53,324 bases of DNA from Clostridium sp. OF09-36 (GCF_003481985.1 NZ_QUMD01000025.1:1-53324); one strand, 5' to 3'; shown: positions 8,245 to 18,321, counted from the first letter of the stretch. Translations and numbers: made by a program. Notes: generated from the sequence alone by a model not told the origin.

Positions 8245-8262
8245 ATGTTAATTAATTAACGA
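8245..8262. promoter_or_regulatory. Rex-like operator
   Basis: A perfect 14-base palindrome GTTAATTAATTAAC lies at 8247-8260, preceded by T and followed by G. This gives TGTTAA-TTAA-TTAACG, one base from the Rex core TGTTAANNNNTTAACA. It sits just after the predicted transcription start, where a bound NADH-sensing repressor would block transcription. Control of an alcohol dehydrogenase by Rex is well known in clostridia; binding here is inferred. Confidence 0.6.
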
Positions 8263-8326
8263 GATGAAACAGAAACCAAAATCAAAAAGGTGTCGCGACA
8301 AGACGCGGCAGAATGGAGGATTTGTT

Positions 8327-9543
8327 ATGGCTAGATTCACATTACCAAGAGACTTATACCACGGAAAAGGTGCTTTAGAGGCATTAAAGACATTTGAAGG
8401 CAAAAAAGCAATGATCTGTGTTGGCGGCGGTTCCATGAAACGCTTCGGTTTTCTGGATAAAGCAAAACAGTATCTGGAAGAAGCAGGAATGGAGGTTCAG
8501 CTTTTCGAAGGCATCGAGCCGGATCCGTCCGTAGAGACCGTTATGAAGGGTGCAGCAGCTATGGAAGCATTCCAGCCAGACTGGATCGTAGCTATGGGCG
8601 GCGGTTCCCCGATCGATGCAGCAAAGGCTATGTGGATCAAATACGAGTATCCGGACATCACCTTTGAAGATATGTGTAAGGTATTCGGTATTCCGAAGCT
8701 GAGAAAGAAAGCTCATTTCTGTGCAATTTCCTCCACATCCGGAACTGCAACTGAGGTTACCGCATTCTCTATCATTACCGATTACCAGAAGGGTATCAAG
8801 TACCCGATCGCAGACTTCGAAATCACCCCGGATGTTGCGATCGTAGATCCAGATCTTGCAGAGACCATGCCGCAGAAGCTGGTTGCCCATACCGGTATGG
8901 ATGCTATGACCCATGCGATCGAGCTTATGTATCTACCGCAAACTGCGACTTTACCGATCCGCTGGCTCTCCATGCGATCAAGATGATCCAGAGAGATCTG
9001 GTTGATTCCTACAACGGCGATATGGCAAAGCGTGACTCCATGCACAATGCACAGTGCCTGGCAGGTATGGCATTCTCTAATGCACTGCTTGGTATCGTTC
9101 ACTCCATGGCTCATAAGACTGGTGCAGCATTTGCAGATTACGGCGCACACATCATTCACGGTGCAGCAAACGCTATGTACCTGCCGAAGGTTATCGCATT
9201 CAACGCAAAAGACGAAACCGCGAAAGAGCGTTATGGCGAGATTGCAGACTTCATGAAGCTGGGCGGCGAGACCTTAGACGAGAAGGTAGCTCTTCTGATC
9301 GCTTACTTAAGAAAGATGAACGATGACTTAAAGATTCCGCACTGCATCAAGAACTATGGCGCAGACAGCTATCCGACCGAGCAGGGCTTTGTACCGGAGG
9401 AGGTATTCTTAGAGAGACTTCCTGAGATTGCAAAGAACGCGATCGCAGACGCATGTACCGGTTCCAACCCGCGTCAGCCTAGCCAGGAGGAGATGGAAAA
9501 ACTCCTGAAGTGCTGCTACTACGATACTGAGGTAGATTTCTAA
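8327..9543 (+). CDS. Iron-containing alcohol dehydrogenase (frameshifted)
   Basis: A group III, Fe-dependent NAD(P)H alcohol dehydrogenase of about 405 residues that interconverts aldehydes or ketones and alcohols during fermentation. It has the nucleotide-binding GGGSPIDAAKAM and GTATEVTAFSIIT, and metal ligands in HTGMDAMTHAIE, GIVHSMAHKTGA and GAHIIHGAANAMYLP. The frame breaks at about 8922: the second half restarts in another frame, and adding one G (GAGCTTAT to GAGGCTTAT) restores a continuous THAIEAYVSTANCDFTDP. The start at 8327 follows AATGGAGGA. Exact substrate unknown; the Rex-like operator suggests a role in NADH disposal. Confidence 0.9.
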
Positions 9544-9545
9544 TT

Positions 9546-9574
9546 ATTGTTCACGCATGCGTGCCAGCAACGAT
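9546..9574. repeat. Extragenic palindromic repeat, copy C
   Basis: ATTGTTCACGCATGCGTG followed by CCAGCAACGAT: the central CACGCATGCGTG is a perfect palindrome and the outer arms ATTGTT/AACGAT pair with one mismatch. It starts three bases after the alcohol dehydrogenase stop. Confidence 0.6.
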
Positions 9575-9608
9575 TTTTAATCAATAACATTACCTGTTAC
9601 AGAAACAG

Positions 9609-9643
9609 AGCCCTGCCGGGTGAAAATCCGGCAGGGCTTTATT
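9609..9643 (+). terminator. Rho-independent terminator after alcohol dehydrogenase
   Basis: AGCCCTGCCGG (9609-9619) pairs perfectly with CCGGCAGGGCT (9628-9638), followed by TTATT. Confidence 0.85.
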
Positions 9644-9731
9644 AGTGTTTCTTCCTATTGCCAGCTTTCGAAAAAATGGTTATAATAACACTTTGTTACT
9701 TTAAGAATAAATCAAGGGGATGAAAAGAATC

Positions 9732-10976
9732 ATGAAAAGGCTGGTCGCATATTTCAAAAAGGAGACGGTGCTTTGCATTGCAGCAATTCTTGCCGTTATT
9801 TCTGTATTTTTTGTCCATCCGGACAGTCAGTATCCTGGATATCTGGACTACCGGACACTGGCATTGCTGTTTTCTCTGATGACGATCATGGAAGGGTTTA
9901 AACAGACCGGGTTTTTTGGAAAGGTGGCGCAGGCACTGCTTGCGAAGGTCCATACGTTCCGCCAGCTCTATCTGGTACTGGTGATGCTTTGCTTCTTTTG
10001 CTCCATGTGGATCACCAACGATGTGTCACTGCTGACGTTTGTTCCATTTACGATCCTGGTTCTGGAGCTTGCCGGCTTACAAAAAGAAATGATCCCGGTC
10101 ATTGTCATGCAGACGATCGCAGCGAACCTGGGCAGCATGATGACACCGGTGGGAAATCCGCAGAATCTGTATCTGTATTCGGTTTCCGGTATGGGAATGG
10201 GGCAGTTTCTGATGATCATGGGACCGCTTAGCCTCCTTTCTTTTTTGATGATCCTTGGAGCCTGTGTGGCTCATAAAAACTTCCCATTAGATTCGGAACG
10301 GTTGAAGTCAGAAATGCTGGCCTCTCATACAGATACAAAAACGCAAAAAGCTACCGCAGACCATGCTTTTGCAAACGTAAAAACACAGGACCTCCCTGCA
10401 GGCAAACGACACAGTGAGAAGGATCAGTCCCGTTACCAGAATCTGCTGCTGGCAGTGCTGTTTTTGTTCAGCCTGCTTTCGGTATTCCGCGTGCTGGAAT
10501 GGCCGCTTCTTCTGCTGATCGTATTGATCGGATGCCTGCTGTTAAGCGGACTTTTCCACAGCACGTTTCTGCCACGAAACGTCGATTACAGCCTTCTGCT
10601 TACGTTTATTGCATTTTTTATTTTTATCGGCAATATGAAGCGGATGGATCTGGTGCGGGATCTGCTAAACCAGCTCTTGACGGGCCGGGAACTGTTTGTT
10701 TCTTTTGCCTGCAGCCAGGTGATCAGCAATGTACCGGCAGCAATCCTGCTTTCCGGCTTTACCGACCAGTATGCTGCACTTTTGCGCGGCGTGAACATTG
10801 GCGGACTCGGTACGCTGATCGCATCGCTGGCCAGCCTGATCTCTTATAAGTTTTTTGCGGAAAGTCAGGAGCATTTTCCGGAAGCCGGAACGAAACAGCA
10901 GTACCTGATCCGTTTTACGACCTGGAACTTTGGAATGGCAGTCATTTTACTGCTTGCAGCAGTGATTTTTGGTTAG
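9732..10976 (+). CDS. SLC13/ArsB-like anion or citrate-type permease
   Basis: A polytopic membrane protein of about 414 residues in the ion-transporter superfamily that includes ArsB, NhaD and DASS permeases. The two half-repeat signatures are seen: TNDVSLLTFVPF with TPVGNPQNLYLY in the first half, and SNVPAAILLSGF near the end. About ten hydrophobic segments surround a charged cytoplasmic loop (about residues 195-245). AAGGGG directly abuts an ATG at 9720, so the ATG at 9732 (MKRLVAYFKK), 12 bases downstream of it, is the likelier start. Cargo (dicarboxylate, citrate or another anion) cannot be told. Monocistronic. Confidence 0.75.
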   Translation: MKRLVAYFKKETVLCIAAILAVISVFFVHPDSQYPGYLDYRTLALLFSLMTIMEGFKQTGFFGKVAQALLAKVHTFRQLYLVLVMLCFFCSMWITNDVSLLTFVPFTILVLELAGLQKEMIPVIVMQTIAANLGSMMTPVGNPQNLYLYSVSGMGMGQFLMIMGPLSLLSFLMILGACVAHKNFPLDSERLKSEMLASHTDTKTQKATADHAFANVKTQDLPAGKRHSEKDQSRYQNLLLAVLFLFSLLSVFRVLEWPLLLLIVLIGCLLLSGLFHSTFLPRNVDYSLLLTFIAFFIFIGNMKRMDLVRDLLNQLLTGRELFVSFACSQVISNVPAAILLSGFTDQYAALLRGVNIGGLGTLIASLASLISYKFFAESQEHFPEAGTKQQYLIRFTTWNFGMAVILLLAAVIFG

Positions 10977-11016
10977 CAGACTGTTGGATGAAAACAGCAT
11001 GAATAGGAACAGTCTG
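10977..11016. repeat. Extragenic palindromic repeat, copy D (divergent)
   Basis: CAGACTGTT (10977-10985) and AACAGTCTG (11008-11016) are perfect 9-base arms, just after the permease stop. The AACAGT arm is shared with the other copies but the centre differs. With no T-run it is a poor terminator. Confidence 0.45.
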
Positions 11017-11040
11017 ACATCGAATCATGAATTTTGGTTC

Positions 11041-11069
11041 TTGATTTTGATGGAAATTTTATTTATAAT
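11041..11069 (+). promoter_or_regulatory. Promoter of the parE-parC operon
   Basis: TTGATT (11041-11046) and TATAAT (11064-11069) with a 17-base spacer, 38 bases ahead of the start codon. Confidence 0.65.
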
Positions 11070-11106
11070 TTAGATTCGAACATTTGTTTTATAGTTGGAG
11101 GGAAAC

Positions 11107-13026
11107 ATGGCAAATACACAGTATAACGCAGACAGCATCACGGTCCTGGAAGGGCTGGAAGCGGTGCGCAAACGCCCGGGTATGTACATTGGAAGCGTTG
11201 GAACAAAAGGATTAAATCATCTGATCTACGAGATCGTGGACAATGCGGTAGACGAACATCTGGCTGGCTTCTGCGATACCATATGGGTTACCCTGGAAGC
11301 AGACGGCTCCTGCACCGTAAAGGACAGCGGACGTGGCATCCCGGTAGAAATGCATAAAAAAGGCGTATCTGCAGAGCGTGTGGTTTTATCTACACTGCAT
11401 GCGGGCGGTAAATTTGACAACCAGGCTTACAAGACCAGCGGCGGACTGCACGGTGTCGGTTCCTCTGTCGTGAATGCCTTATCTGCCCATATGGATGTCA
11501 AAATCTATAAAAACGGTTTTATCCATCACGATGCGTATGAGCGCGGTATCCCCACCGTGGAACTGGAAAACGGATTGCTCCCGGTACTCGGAAAGACCAG
11601 ACAGACCGGTACAGAGATCAATTTCCTGCCAGACGACGAAATCTTTGAAAAAACACGGTTTAAGGCGGACTGGTTAAAGAGCCGTCTGCATGAGACCGCT
11701 TATTTAAATCCGGGCCTTACCATTTATTATAAAAATGCACGTGCCAGCGAGAAAGAAGAGATCACCTACCATGAACCGGAAGGAATCGTGGCTTATGTAA
11801 AGGAATTAAACCGCGGCAAGACGGTGATCCACGAACCAATTTACTTTAAAAAGGAACTGGATCAGATCGAGGTGGAAGTAGCGATCCAGTTTGTCGATGC
11901 TTTTGAGGAAAATATCCTTGGCTTCTGTAATAATATTTTTACGCAGGAGGGCGGTACGCATCTGGTTGGATTTAAGACCCGCTTTACCCAGCTGATCAAC
12001 TCCTATGCCCGAGAGCTGGGCATCTTAAAGGAGAAAGATCCGAACTTTACTGGTGCGGATACCCGAAACGGCATGACGGCGATCGTTGCAGTGAAGCATC
12101 CGGATCCGATCTTTGAGGGTCAGACGAAAACGAAGCTTGCAAGTGCAGATGCCACCAAAGCAGTCTTTACGGTATCCGGCGATCTGCTTTCGCATTATTT
12201 TGACCGCAATCTGGAGACTTTAAAAGCCATCATCGGCTGCGCGGAAAAATCCGCAAAGATCCGCAAAGCAGAAGAGAAGGCGAAGACCAACATGCTGACA
12301 AAGTCTAAATTTTCCTTTGACAGCAACGGGAAGCTGGCAAACTGCGAGAGCCGTGATGCCGAGCTTTGCGAAATCTTTATCGTAGAGGGAGATTCTGCGG
12401 GCGGTTCTGCCAAAACAGCCAGAAACCGCAAATACCAGGCAATCCTTCCAATCCGTGGTAAGATCCTGAATGTGGAAAAAGCATCCATGGACAAGGTACT
12501 GGCCAATGCCGAGATCAAAACCATGATCAATACCTTCGGCTGCGGCTTTTCAGAAGGGTATGGAAACGATTTCGATATCACCAAACTAAAATATAACAAG
12601 ATCATTCTCATGACGGATGCCGATGTCGACGGAAGCCACATCGACACCCTGCTTCTGACGTTTTTATACCGGTTTATGCCGGAGCTGATCTACAACGGCC
12701 ATGTTTACATTGCCATGCCGCCGCTTTACAAGGTCATCCCGTCCAGAGGACAGGAGCAGTACTTATACGATGATAAAGAGCTGGAGCGCTACCGAAAAAA
12801 CCATATCGGCGATTTCCGGCTGCAGCGTTACAAAGGTCTTGGTGAGATGGACCCGGAGCAGCTCTGGGAAACCACGCTCGACCCGGAGCGCCGCGTCTTA
12901 AAGCGTGTGGAAATCGAGGATGCACGCATGGCATCCGAAGTGACCGAGATGCTGATGGGAAGCGAAGTGCCGCCAAGAAAACAGTTTATCTATGACCATG
13001 CAAACGAAGCAGAGATCGATGCGTAA
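11107..13026 (+). CDS. parE: Type IIA DNA topoisomerase subunit B (ParE/GyrB-like)
   Basis: ATPase subunit of a type IIA topoisomerase, 639 residues. GHKL ATP-binding motifs (YEIVDNAVDEHLAG, KDSGRGIPVEMH, SGGLHGVGSSVVNALS), the QTKTKL loop and the TOPRIM domain (EIFIVEGDSAGGSAKTAR, LMTDADVDGSHIDTLLLTF) are complete, ending with RYKGLGEMDPEQLWETT. It pairs with the subunit A gene 20 bases downstream. A pair away from a dnaA-recF context is usually topoisomerase IV or a second gyrase-like enzyme in clostridia, so parE is preferred over gyrB but not proven. The start at 11107 follows GGAGGG. Confidence 0.85.
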   Translation: MANTQYNADSITVLEGLEAVRKRPGMYIGSVGTKGLNHLIYEIVDNAVDEHLAGFCDTIWVTLEADGSCTVKDSGRGIPVEMHKKGVSAERVVLSTLHAGGKFDNQAYKTSGGLHGVGSSVVNALSAHMDVKIYKNGFIHHDAYERGIPTVELENGLLPVLGKTRQTGTEINFLPDDEIFEKTRFKADWLKSRLHETAYLNPGLTIYYKNARASEKEEITYHEPEGIVAYVKELNRGKTVIHEPIYFKKELDQIEVEVAIQFVDAFEENILGFCNNIFTQEGGTHLVGFKTRFTQLINSYARELGILKEKDPNFTGADTRNGMTAIVAVKHPDPIFEGQTKTKLASADATKAVFTVSGDLLSHYFDRNLETLKAIIGCAEKSAKIRKAEEKAKTNMLTKSKFSFDSNGKLANCESRDAELCEIFIVEGDSAGGSAKTARNRKYQAILPIRGKILNVEKASMDKVLANAEIKTMINTFGCGFSEGYGNDFDITKLKYNKIILMTDADVDGSHIDTLLLTFLYRFMPELIYNGHVYIAMPPLYKVIPSRGQEQYLYDDKELERYRKNHIGDFRLQRYKGLGEMDPEQLWETTLDPERRVLKRVEIEDARMASEVTEMLMGSEVPPRKQFIYDHANEAEIDA

Positions 13027-13046
13027 GGGAGTGAAGGAGAAAAAAC

Positions 13047-15280
13047 ATGGCTGAGAAGATATTAACAACAGAATATTCCGAGGAGATGCAGCGCAGTTAC
13101 TTAAACTACTCCATGAGCGTCATTACTGCCAGAGCGATCCCGGATGCGCGCGACGGCTTAAAGCCGGTACAGCGCCGTGTCCTTTACGATATGAGCGAGC
13201 TGCGCTTGGGACACGATAAACCACACAGAAAATCGGCGCGTATCGTCGGCGACACCATGGGTAAATACCATCCGCACGGTGACAGCTCCATCTACGAGAC
13301 GCTGGTTGTGATGTCCCAGGACTTTAAAAAGGGAATGGCCCTGGTAGATGGTCACGGAAACTTCGGTTCTATCGAGGGAGACGGCGCCGCGGCTATGCGT
13401 TACACCGAGGCCCGCTTAAAGAAGTTTGCGGAAGAAGTGTATTTAAAGGATCTGGACAAGACCGTGCAGTTCGTATCCAACTACGATGAATCTGAAAAAG
13501 AGCCGGAGGTTCTTCCGGTCCGCGTGCCGAACCTTCTGATCAACGGTGCGGAGGGCATCGCGGTCGGCATGAGCACCAGCATCCCGACACACAATTTGGG
13601 AGAGGTGGTCGATCTGGTCAAAGCCTATATCGACCGTCCGGACATGTCACTTGAAGAGATGATGGAATATATGCCGGGGCCGGATTTTCCTACCGGAGGT
13701 ATCATTGCCAATCAAAAAGATTTGCCGGCGATCTATGAAACTGGAACCGGAAAGATTAAGCTGCGCGGTAAGATCGAGGTGGAGCTGGGACGCCGGAAAA
13801 GTGACCGAGATAAACTTGTCATCAGTGAGATCCCATACACCATGATCGGCGCCGGCATCAATAAATTCCTGGTCGATATTGCGGAGCTGTAGAAAACAAG
13901 ACTTTGTCCGATGTTGTGGACATTTCCAACCAGTCTAACAAAGAGGGAATCCGCATTGTCCTCGAACTGAAAAAGGATGCTGACATCGAGAAAATCCGCA
14001 ACATTCTCTATAAGAAGACAAAGCTGGAGGATACCTTTGGCGTCAACATGCTGGCGATCGCCCACGGACGTCCAGAAACCTTAAACTTGCGCGGAATCCT
14101 GGAAAACTATCTGGAATTCCAGTATGAAAATACGACCCGCAAGTATCAGGCACTTCTGGAAAAAGAACTGGAGAAAAAAGAAATCCGCGAAGGTCTCATC
14201 CGTGCCTGCGACGTGATCGACCTCATCATTGCGATCCTGCGTGGTTCGAAAAACTTGAAAGACGCCAAAGCCTGCCTGATGACCGGTGACATTTCCAGGA
14301 TCCAGTTTAAGCATCCGGGCTTTGAGGAGGATGCAAAGCAGCTTAACTTTACGGAAAAGCAGGCAAATGCCATTCTCGAAATGCGCCTTTACAAATTGAT
14401 CGGTCTGGAAATCCTGGCACTGCAGAAGGACTATAAGGAATGCCTGAAGAAAATCGCAGAATATGAGAAGATCTTAAAGAGCCGCGACGGTATGAACCGG
14501 GTCATCAAGGAAGATCTGGACCACATTAAAGAAGAATTCGCCCAGCCGAGAAAGACCCTGATCGAAAACGGAAAAGAAGCCGTATACGAGGAATCTGCGG
14601 TAGCTGTGAGCGAAGTGGTGTTTGTCATGGACCGCTTCGGTTACTGCAAGCTTCTCGACCGTTCCACTTACGACCGGAACCGGGAAACCGTAGATACCGA
14701 ATACAAGTATGTGATCCCGTGTCTGAATACCGATAAACTCTGTGTATTCACTGACACCGGAAACCTCCACCAGATCAAGCTGATGGAGATTCCATCCGGA
14801 AAGCTCCGCGATAAGGGAACTCCAATCGATAATTTAAGCAAATACGATGGAAGCAAAGAAGAAATCATCTTCCTGACCAATTTTGGCCGCCTGACCGGGC
14901 AGATTTTATTATTTGCCACGAAGATGGCCATGGTAAAGCAGGTCCCGGCAGAAGAATTTGTGACCAACAACCGCACGGTGGCGTCGACCAAGCTGCAGGA
15001 GGGAGACAGCCTGTTAACCGTCCGGATCGTGGGAACCGAGACCGATCTTGCCCTGCAAAGTGCCAGCGGCATGTTCCTGCGTTTCTCCATGGAAGATATT
15101 CCAGAGCTGAAGAAGAATTCCCGCGGTGTACGCGGTATGAAGCTGGGCGCGGGAGACGAGCTGGAAAACGTTTATTTTGTAACCCAGCAGCCACAGATCA
15201 CTTATAAAGAAAAAGAAGTGCATCTGAACCGTCTGAAATTAGCAAAACGAGACGGCAAGGGAAGCAAGGTACGCCTATAA
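13047..15280 (+). CDS. parC: Type IIA DNA topoisomerase subunit A (ParC/GyrA-like, frameshifted)
   Basis: DNA-cleaving subunit of about 745 residues. The catalytic tyrosine is in AAMRYTEARL and the quinolone-determining region reads HPHGDSSIYETLVVM with the sensitive-type Ser and Glu. The C-terminal beta-pinwheel shows no QRRGGKG-type GyrA box; the nearest segment is NSRGVRGMKL, which favours topoisomerase IV. The frame breaks at 13889: CTGTAG should read CTGGTAG, giving ELVENKTLSDVVDIS. The length is one base short of 745 codons plus stop. An essential enzyme would not tolerate this break, so it is probably a consensus error. Same operon as parE. Confidence 0.87.
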
Positions 15281-15399
15281 TGTTACGATTCAAGAATTGA
15301 TTTCAAACCATATAAATCCGTCTCTCACGTGCAGTTGTACTTATATCAAAGAAAATATCCGTGCAGCACGCACAAATGTATTTTTCTGACGAATAAGTA

Positions 15400-15428
15400 T
15401 TGATTTTTTACAAAAATTGAGATAGGAT
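15400..15428 (+). promoter_or_regulatory. Candidate promoter of asd
   Basis: TTGATT (15400-15405), a 17-base spacer and TAGGAT (15423-15428). The remaining gap 15281-15558 shows no riboswitch or T-box core. Confidence 0.45.
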
Positions 15429-15558
15429 AAGCGGGAACGAAAAAGCAAAAAGTGACAAACAGGTGAAAAATGTTTCTGCAGCGTGTGAACAGCCACAAAA
15501 CAGTCACCGGTCAGAATCAGGAAAGAATTGTCACGAAGAAAATAAGGAGCTTATGATT

Positions 15559-16644
15559 ATGGAAAAGAAATTGCGTGTTGGCGTGCTTGGCGCGACCGGT
15601 ATGGTAGGACAGAGATTTATCTCCCTTCTGGAGAATCATCCGTGGTATGAGGTAGTTACCGTGGCTGCAAGCCCGCGTTCTGCCGGAAAAACCTACGAGG
15701 AGGCTGTCGGCGGACGCTGGAAAATGACCACACCAATGCCGGAAGCAGTAAAGAAGCTGGTAGTCATGAATGTCAATGAGGTAGAAAAAGTTGCTGCCAG
15801 TGTTGACTTTGTATTCAGTGCAGTAGACATGACCAAGGAAGAGATCAAGGCGATCGAGGAAGCGTACGCAAAGACTGAGACCCCGGTTGTTTCCAATAAC
15901 AGCGCACACCGCTGGACTCCGGATGTTCCGATGGTTGTTCCGGAGATCAACCCGGAGCACTTTAAAGTAATCGAGTTCCAGAAAAAACGTCTGGGAACCA
16001 AGAGAGGATTTGTTGCTGTAAAGCCGAACTGCTCCATTCAGAGCTACGCTCCGGTCCTGACTGCATGGAAAGAGTTTGAGCCATACGAGGTCGTTGCTAC
16101 CACCTACCAGGCAATCTCCGGTGCAGGAAAAACCTTCAAAGACTGGCCGGAAATGGAAGGAAACATCATTCCTTACATCGGCGGCGAGGAAGAGAAGAGT
16201 GAGCAGGAGCCGCTTCGTATCTGGGGCGAGATTAAAGATGGCGTGATCGTAAAGGCATCTGAGCCGAAGATCACCTGCCAGTGCATCCGTGTTCCGGTAT
16301 TAAATGGCCACACTGCTGCAGTATTCGTAAAATTCCGCAAGAAACCGACCAAGGAAGAGCTGATCGACCGTCTGGTGAAATTCTCCGGACTTCCGCAGGA
16401 GTTAAAGCTTCCGAGCGCACCGAAGCAGTTTATCCAGTACTTAGAGGAGGATAACCGTCCGCAGGTTTCCTTAGATGTAGACTATGAGAACGGCATGGGC
16501 ATTTCTGTAGGCCGTATCCGTGAAGACAGCATCTACGATTACAAGTTCGTAGGTCTTTCCCACAATACCGTCCGCGGTGCTGCCGGCGGTGCAGTGCTTT
16601 GCGCAGAGCTTCTGACTGCACAGGGTTACATTCAGGCAAAATAA
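15559..16644 (+). CDS. asd: Aspartate-semialdehyde dehydrogenase
   Basis: Reduces aspartyl phosphate to aspartate semialdehyde for lysine/diaminopimelate, threonine and methionine synthesis. 361 residues of the archaeal/fungal-like class. The Rossmann start is VGVLGATGMVGQRF, the catalytic cysteine is in KPNCSIQSY (Cys158), and GAGKTFKDWPEM and LNGHTAAVFVKFRK carry substrate-binding residues. It ends in LSHNTVRGAAGGAV. AAGGAG lies 9 bases upstream of the ATG at 15559; the ATG at 15553 is too close to it. Monocistronic with a terminator behind. Confidence 0.95.
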   Translation: MEKKLRVGVLGATGMVGQRFISLLENHPWYEVVTVAASPRSAGKTYEEAVGGRWKMTTPMPEAVKKLVVMNVNEVEKVAASVDFVFSAVDMTKEEIKAIEEAYAKTETPVVSNNSAHRWTPDVPMVVPEINPEHFKVIEFQKKRLGTKRGFVAVKPNCSIQSYAPVLTAWKEFEPYEVVATTYQAISGAGKTFKDWPEMEGNIIPYIGGEEEKSEQEPLRIWGEIKDGVIVKASEPKITCQCIRVPVLNGHTAAVFVKFRKKPTKEELIDRLVKFSGLPQELKLPSAPKQFIQYLEEDNRPQVSLDVDYENGMGISVGRIREDSIYDYKFVGLSHNTVRGAAGGAVLCAELLTAQGYIQAK

Positions 16645-16687
16645 TCGGATTGGATTCAGGCAGTATTACAAAATAAAGGTTCAAAAA

Positions 16688-16729
16688 CGAGGGTGCATTC
16701 AGTTCCTACTGGATTGCATCCTCGCTTTA
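16688..16729 (+). terminator. Rho-independent terminator after asd
   Basis: CGAGGGTGCA (16688-16697) pairs with TGCATCCTCG (16715-16724, one G-T pair), followed by CTTTAT. Confidence 0.75.
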
Positions 16730-16751
16730 TGCTATAATTAAATAGAACATG

Positions 16752-16783
16752 CGTTGCTTTTTCGCAGCACATGAACAGTAACG
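16752..16783. repeat. Extragenic palindromic repeat, copy E
   Basis: CGTTGCT (16752-16758) and AACAGTAACG (16774-16783) flank a TTTTCGCAGCACATG centre. Same arms as copies G and H. It lies 35 bases upstream of galM. Confidence 0.55.
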
Positions 16784-16817
16784 AATTTCATACTGAAAAC
16801 GTGGAGGGAATACGACT

Positions 16818-17878
16818 ATGGCATGCAGCAAGGAATTATTTGGCACTCTGGAAAATGGGGCTAAGCTCACAAAATACATTCTTACAAATGAACACGGGTT
16901 AAAAGCTTCGTTTACAGATCTTGGCGCTATCTGGCTGGAAATGTATGTACCGGATAAAAACGGTAAGTTCAGCGATGTGGTGCTGGGCTTTGACGCACCG
17001 GAAAAATATCTGGACCAGGATGTGCATTTTGGCGAGATCGTCGGAAGAAATGCGAACCGGATCGGCACTGCAACCTGCACGATCGATGGCATCACCTATG
17101 CACTGGTCATCAACGATAACGGGGTTAACAATCTTCACAGTGGACCGGATTTTCTGCGTAACCGGATCTGGGATGCAGAGGTTTCCGAAACAGAGGAAGG
17201 AACGAAGATCACCTTTTCCCTCTTTAGCCCGGACGGCGACCAGAACTACCCTGCAATGCCGATATCCGTGTCAGCTACACCCTGACAAATGACGATGCAC
17301 TCCGCATCGATTACCACATGACCTGCGACGAGGACACCATCGCAAACTTTACAAACCATGCCTACTTTAACCTGGCTGGCCAGGAATCTGGACCGGCCAT
17401 GAACCAGAAGGTCTGGATCGATGCAGACCAGTTTACCATTGCAGACCAGTATTCCATTCCGACCGGAGAACTGGTTCCGGTCAAGGGAACGCCGATGGAT
17501 TTCACACAGTTTAAAACCATTGCAGATGAGATTGATGCGGACTATGAGCCGTTAAAATTCGCAAAAGGCTATGATCACAACTGGGTTTTAAACCATAAGG
17601 AAGGCGAACTGTCACTGGCTGCGAAAGCCAAAGATGAAGCAAGCGGCCGTATCATGGAAGTTTATACGGACCTTCCGGGAATCCAGTTCTATACCGGCAA
17701 TTTTCTCACATCTATGGAGGGCAAGAACGGAGCAGTCTATAACCATCGTCAGGGATACTGCTTTGAAACCCAGTATTTCCCGGATGCAGTCAATAAGCCG
17801 CAGTTTGCTTCCCCGATTTTAAAGGGCGGAGATATTTACCAGACTACCACGATCTATCAATTTAAAACAGAAGCATAA
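16818..17878 (+). CDS. galM: Aldose 1-epimerase (frameshifted)
   Basis: Mutarotase of about 353 residues that interconverts alpha and beta anomers of galactose/glucose. It has GFDAPEKYLDQDVHFGEIVGRNANRI near the N terminus (conserved GR-ANRI), LHSGPDF, the catalytic-His region FTNHAYFNLAG and the C-terminal acid region ending PDAVNKPQF. The frame breaks at about 17253: CCTGCAAT should be CCTGGCAAT, giving NYPGNADIRVSYTLTNDD. Length is one base short of 354 codons. GGAGGG precedes the start. It is alone, not in a visible sugar operon, and the palindromic repeats flank it on both sides. Confidence 0.88.
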
Positions 17879-17918
17879 CAGCTTTTGCCCGTGACTGTGA
17901 AGGCACAAAACAGTTATG
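17874..17918. repeat. Extragenic palindromic repeat, copy I (divergent)
   Basis: CATAACAG (17874-17881) and ACAGTTATG (17910-17918) with an additional inner GCTTTTG/CAAAA pairing. It begins inside the galM stop codon region. More divergent than copies B, C, G and H. Confidence 0.35.
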
Positions 17919-17957
17919 AAAATAGCATAATTCTGTCAATTTACACAGAAGATGCCA

Positions 17958-17986
17958 GGGTAAGATTCTTTCTTAAGTACATACTA
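17958..17986 (+). promoter_or_regulatory. SigG-like forespore promoter of the SASP gene
   Basis: CATACTA (17980-17986) is an exact SigG-type -10. GGGTA (17958-17962) at a 17-base spacing is a partial match to the -35. A small GCCTGCC/GGCAGGC hairpin (18028-18045) follows in the leader. Confidence 0.55.
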
Positions 17987-18066
17987 GGAATGTAACAAAA
18001 AACAAACCGGCCGTGATGCAGGAAAATGCCTGCCTTACGGCAGGCGCTTAAGAAAGGAGACCAATT

Positions 18067-18273
18067 ATGGCAAGCAGATCTTCTAACAGGGCAGAGGTAC
18101 CGGAAGCAAAGGAAGCACTGGACCGCTTTAAAATGGAGGTTGCAGATGAGCTTGGTGTTCCGTTATCCGATGGTTATAACGGAAACTTAACCTCTGCACA
18201 GAACGGTTCTGTCGGCGGTTATATGGTCAAAAAAATGATCGAGGCCCAGGAAAGACAGATGGCAGGAAAGTAA
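18067..18273 (+). CDS. Alpha/beta-type small acid-soluble spore protein
   Basis: A 68-residue DNA-coating spore protein that protects forespore DNA and supplies amino acids on germination. It has the two conserved blocks: a helix with KEALDRFKMEVADELGVPL, including the ELG/V germination-protease region, and GYNGNLTSAQNGSVGGYMVKKMIEAQE, the GxLTxxxxGxVGGxMVKKMI motif. It starts after AAGAAAGGAG. With its SigG-like promoter and a terminator it is a single-gene unit. It shows the organism is a spore former. Confidence 0.93.
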   Translation: MASRSSNRAEVPEAKEALDRFKMEVADELGVPLSDGYNGNLTSAQNGSVGGYMVKKMIEAQERQMAGK

Positions 18274-18287
18274 ACATGCTGTAAAGG

Positions 18288-18321
18288 TCAGCGGACGCGA
18301 AACATGCGTCCGCTGATTCTT
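18288..18321 (+). terminator. Rho-independent terminator after SASP gene
   Basis: TCAGCGGACGC (18288-18298) pairs with GCGTCCGCTGA (18306-18316), followed by TTCTT. Confidence 0.8.

Noticed and set aside
13860..13910. Programmed frameshift or split subunit in the topoisomerase A gene
   Set aside because: No slippery heptamer or stimulatory structure, and the same kind of one-base loss occurs in many unrelated genes in the window; an error is simpler.
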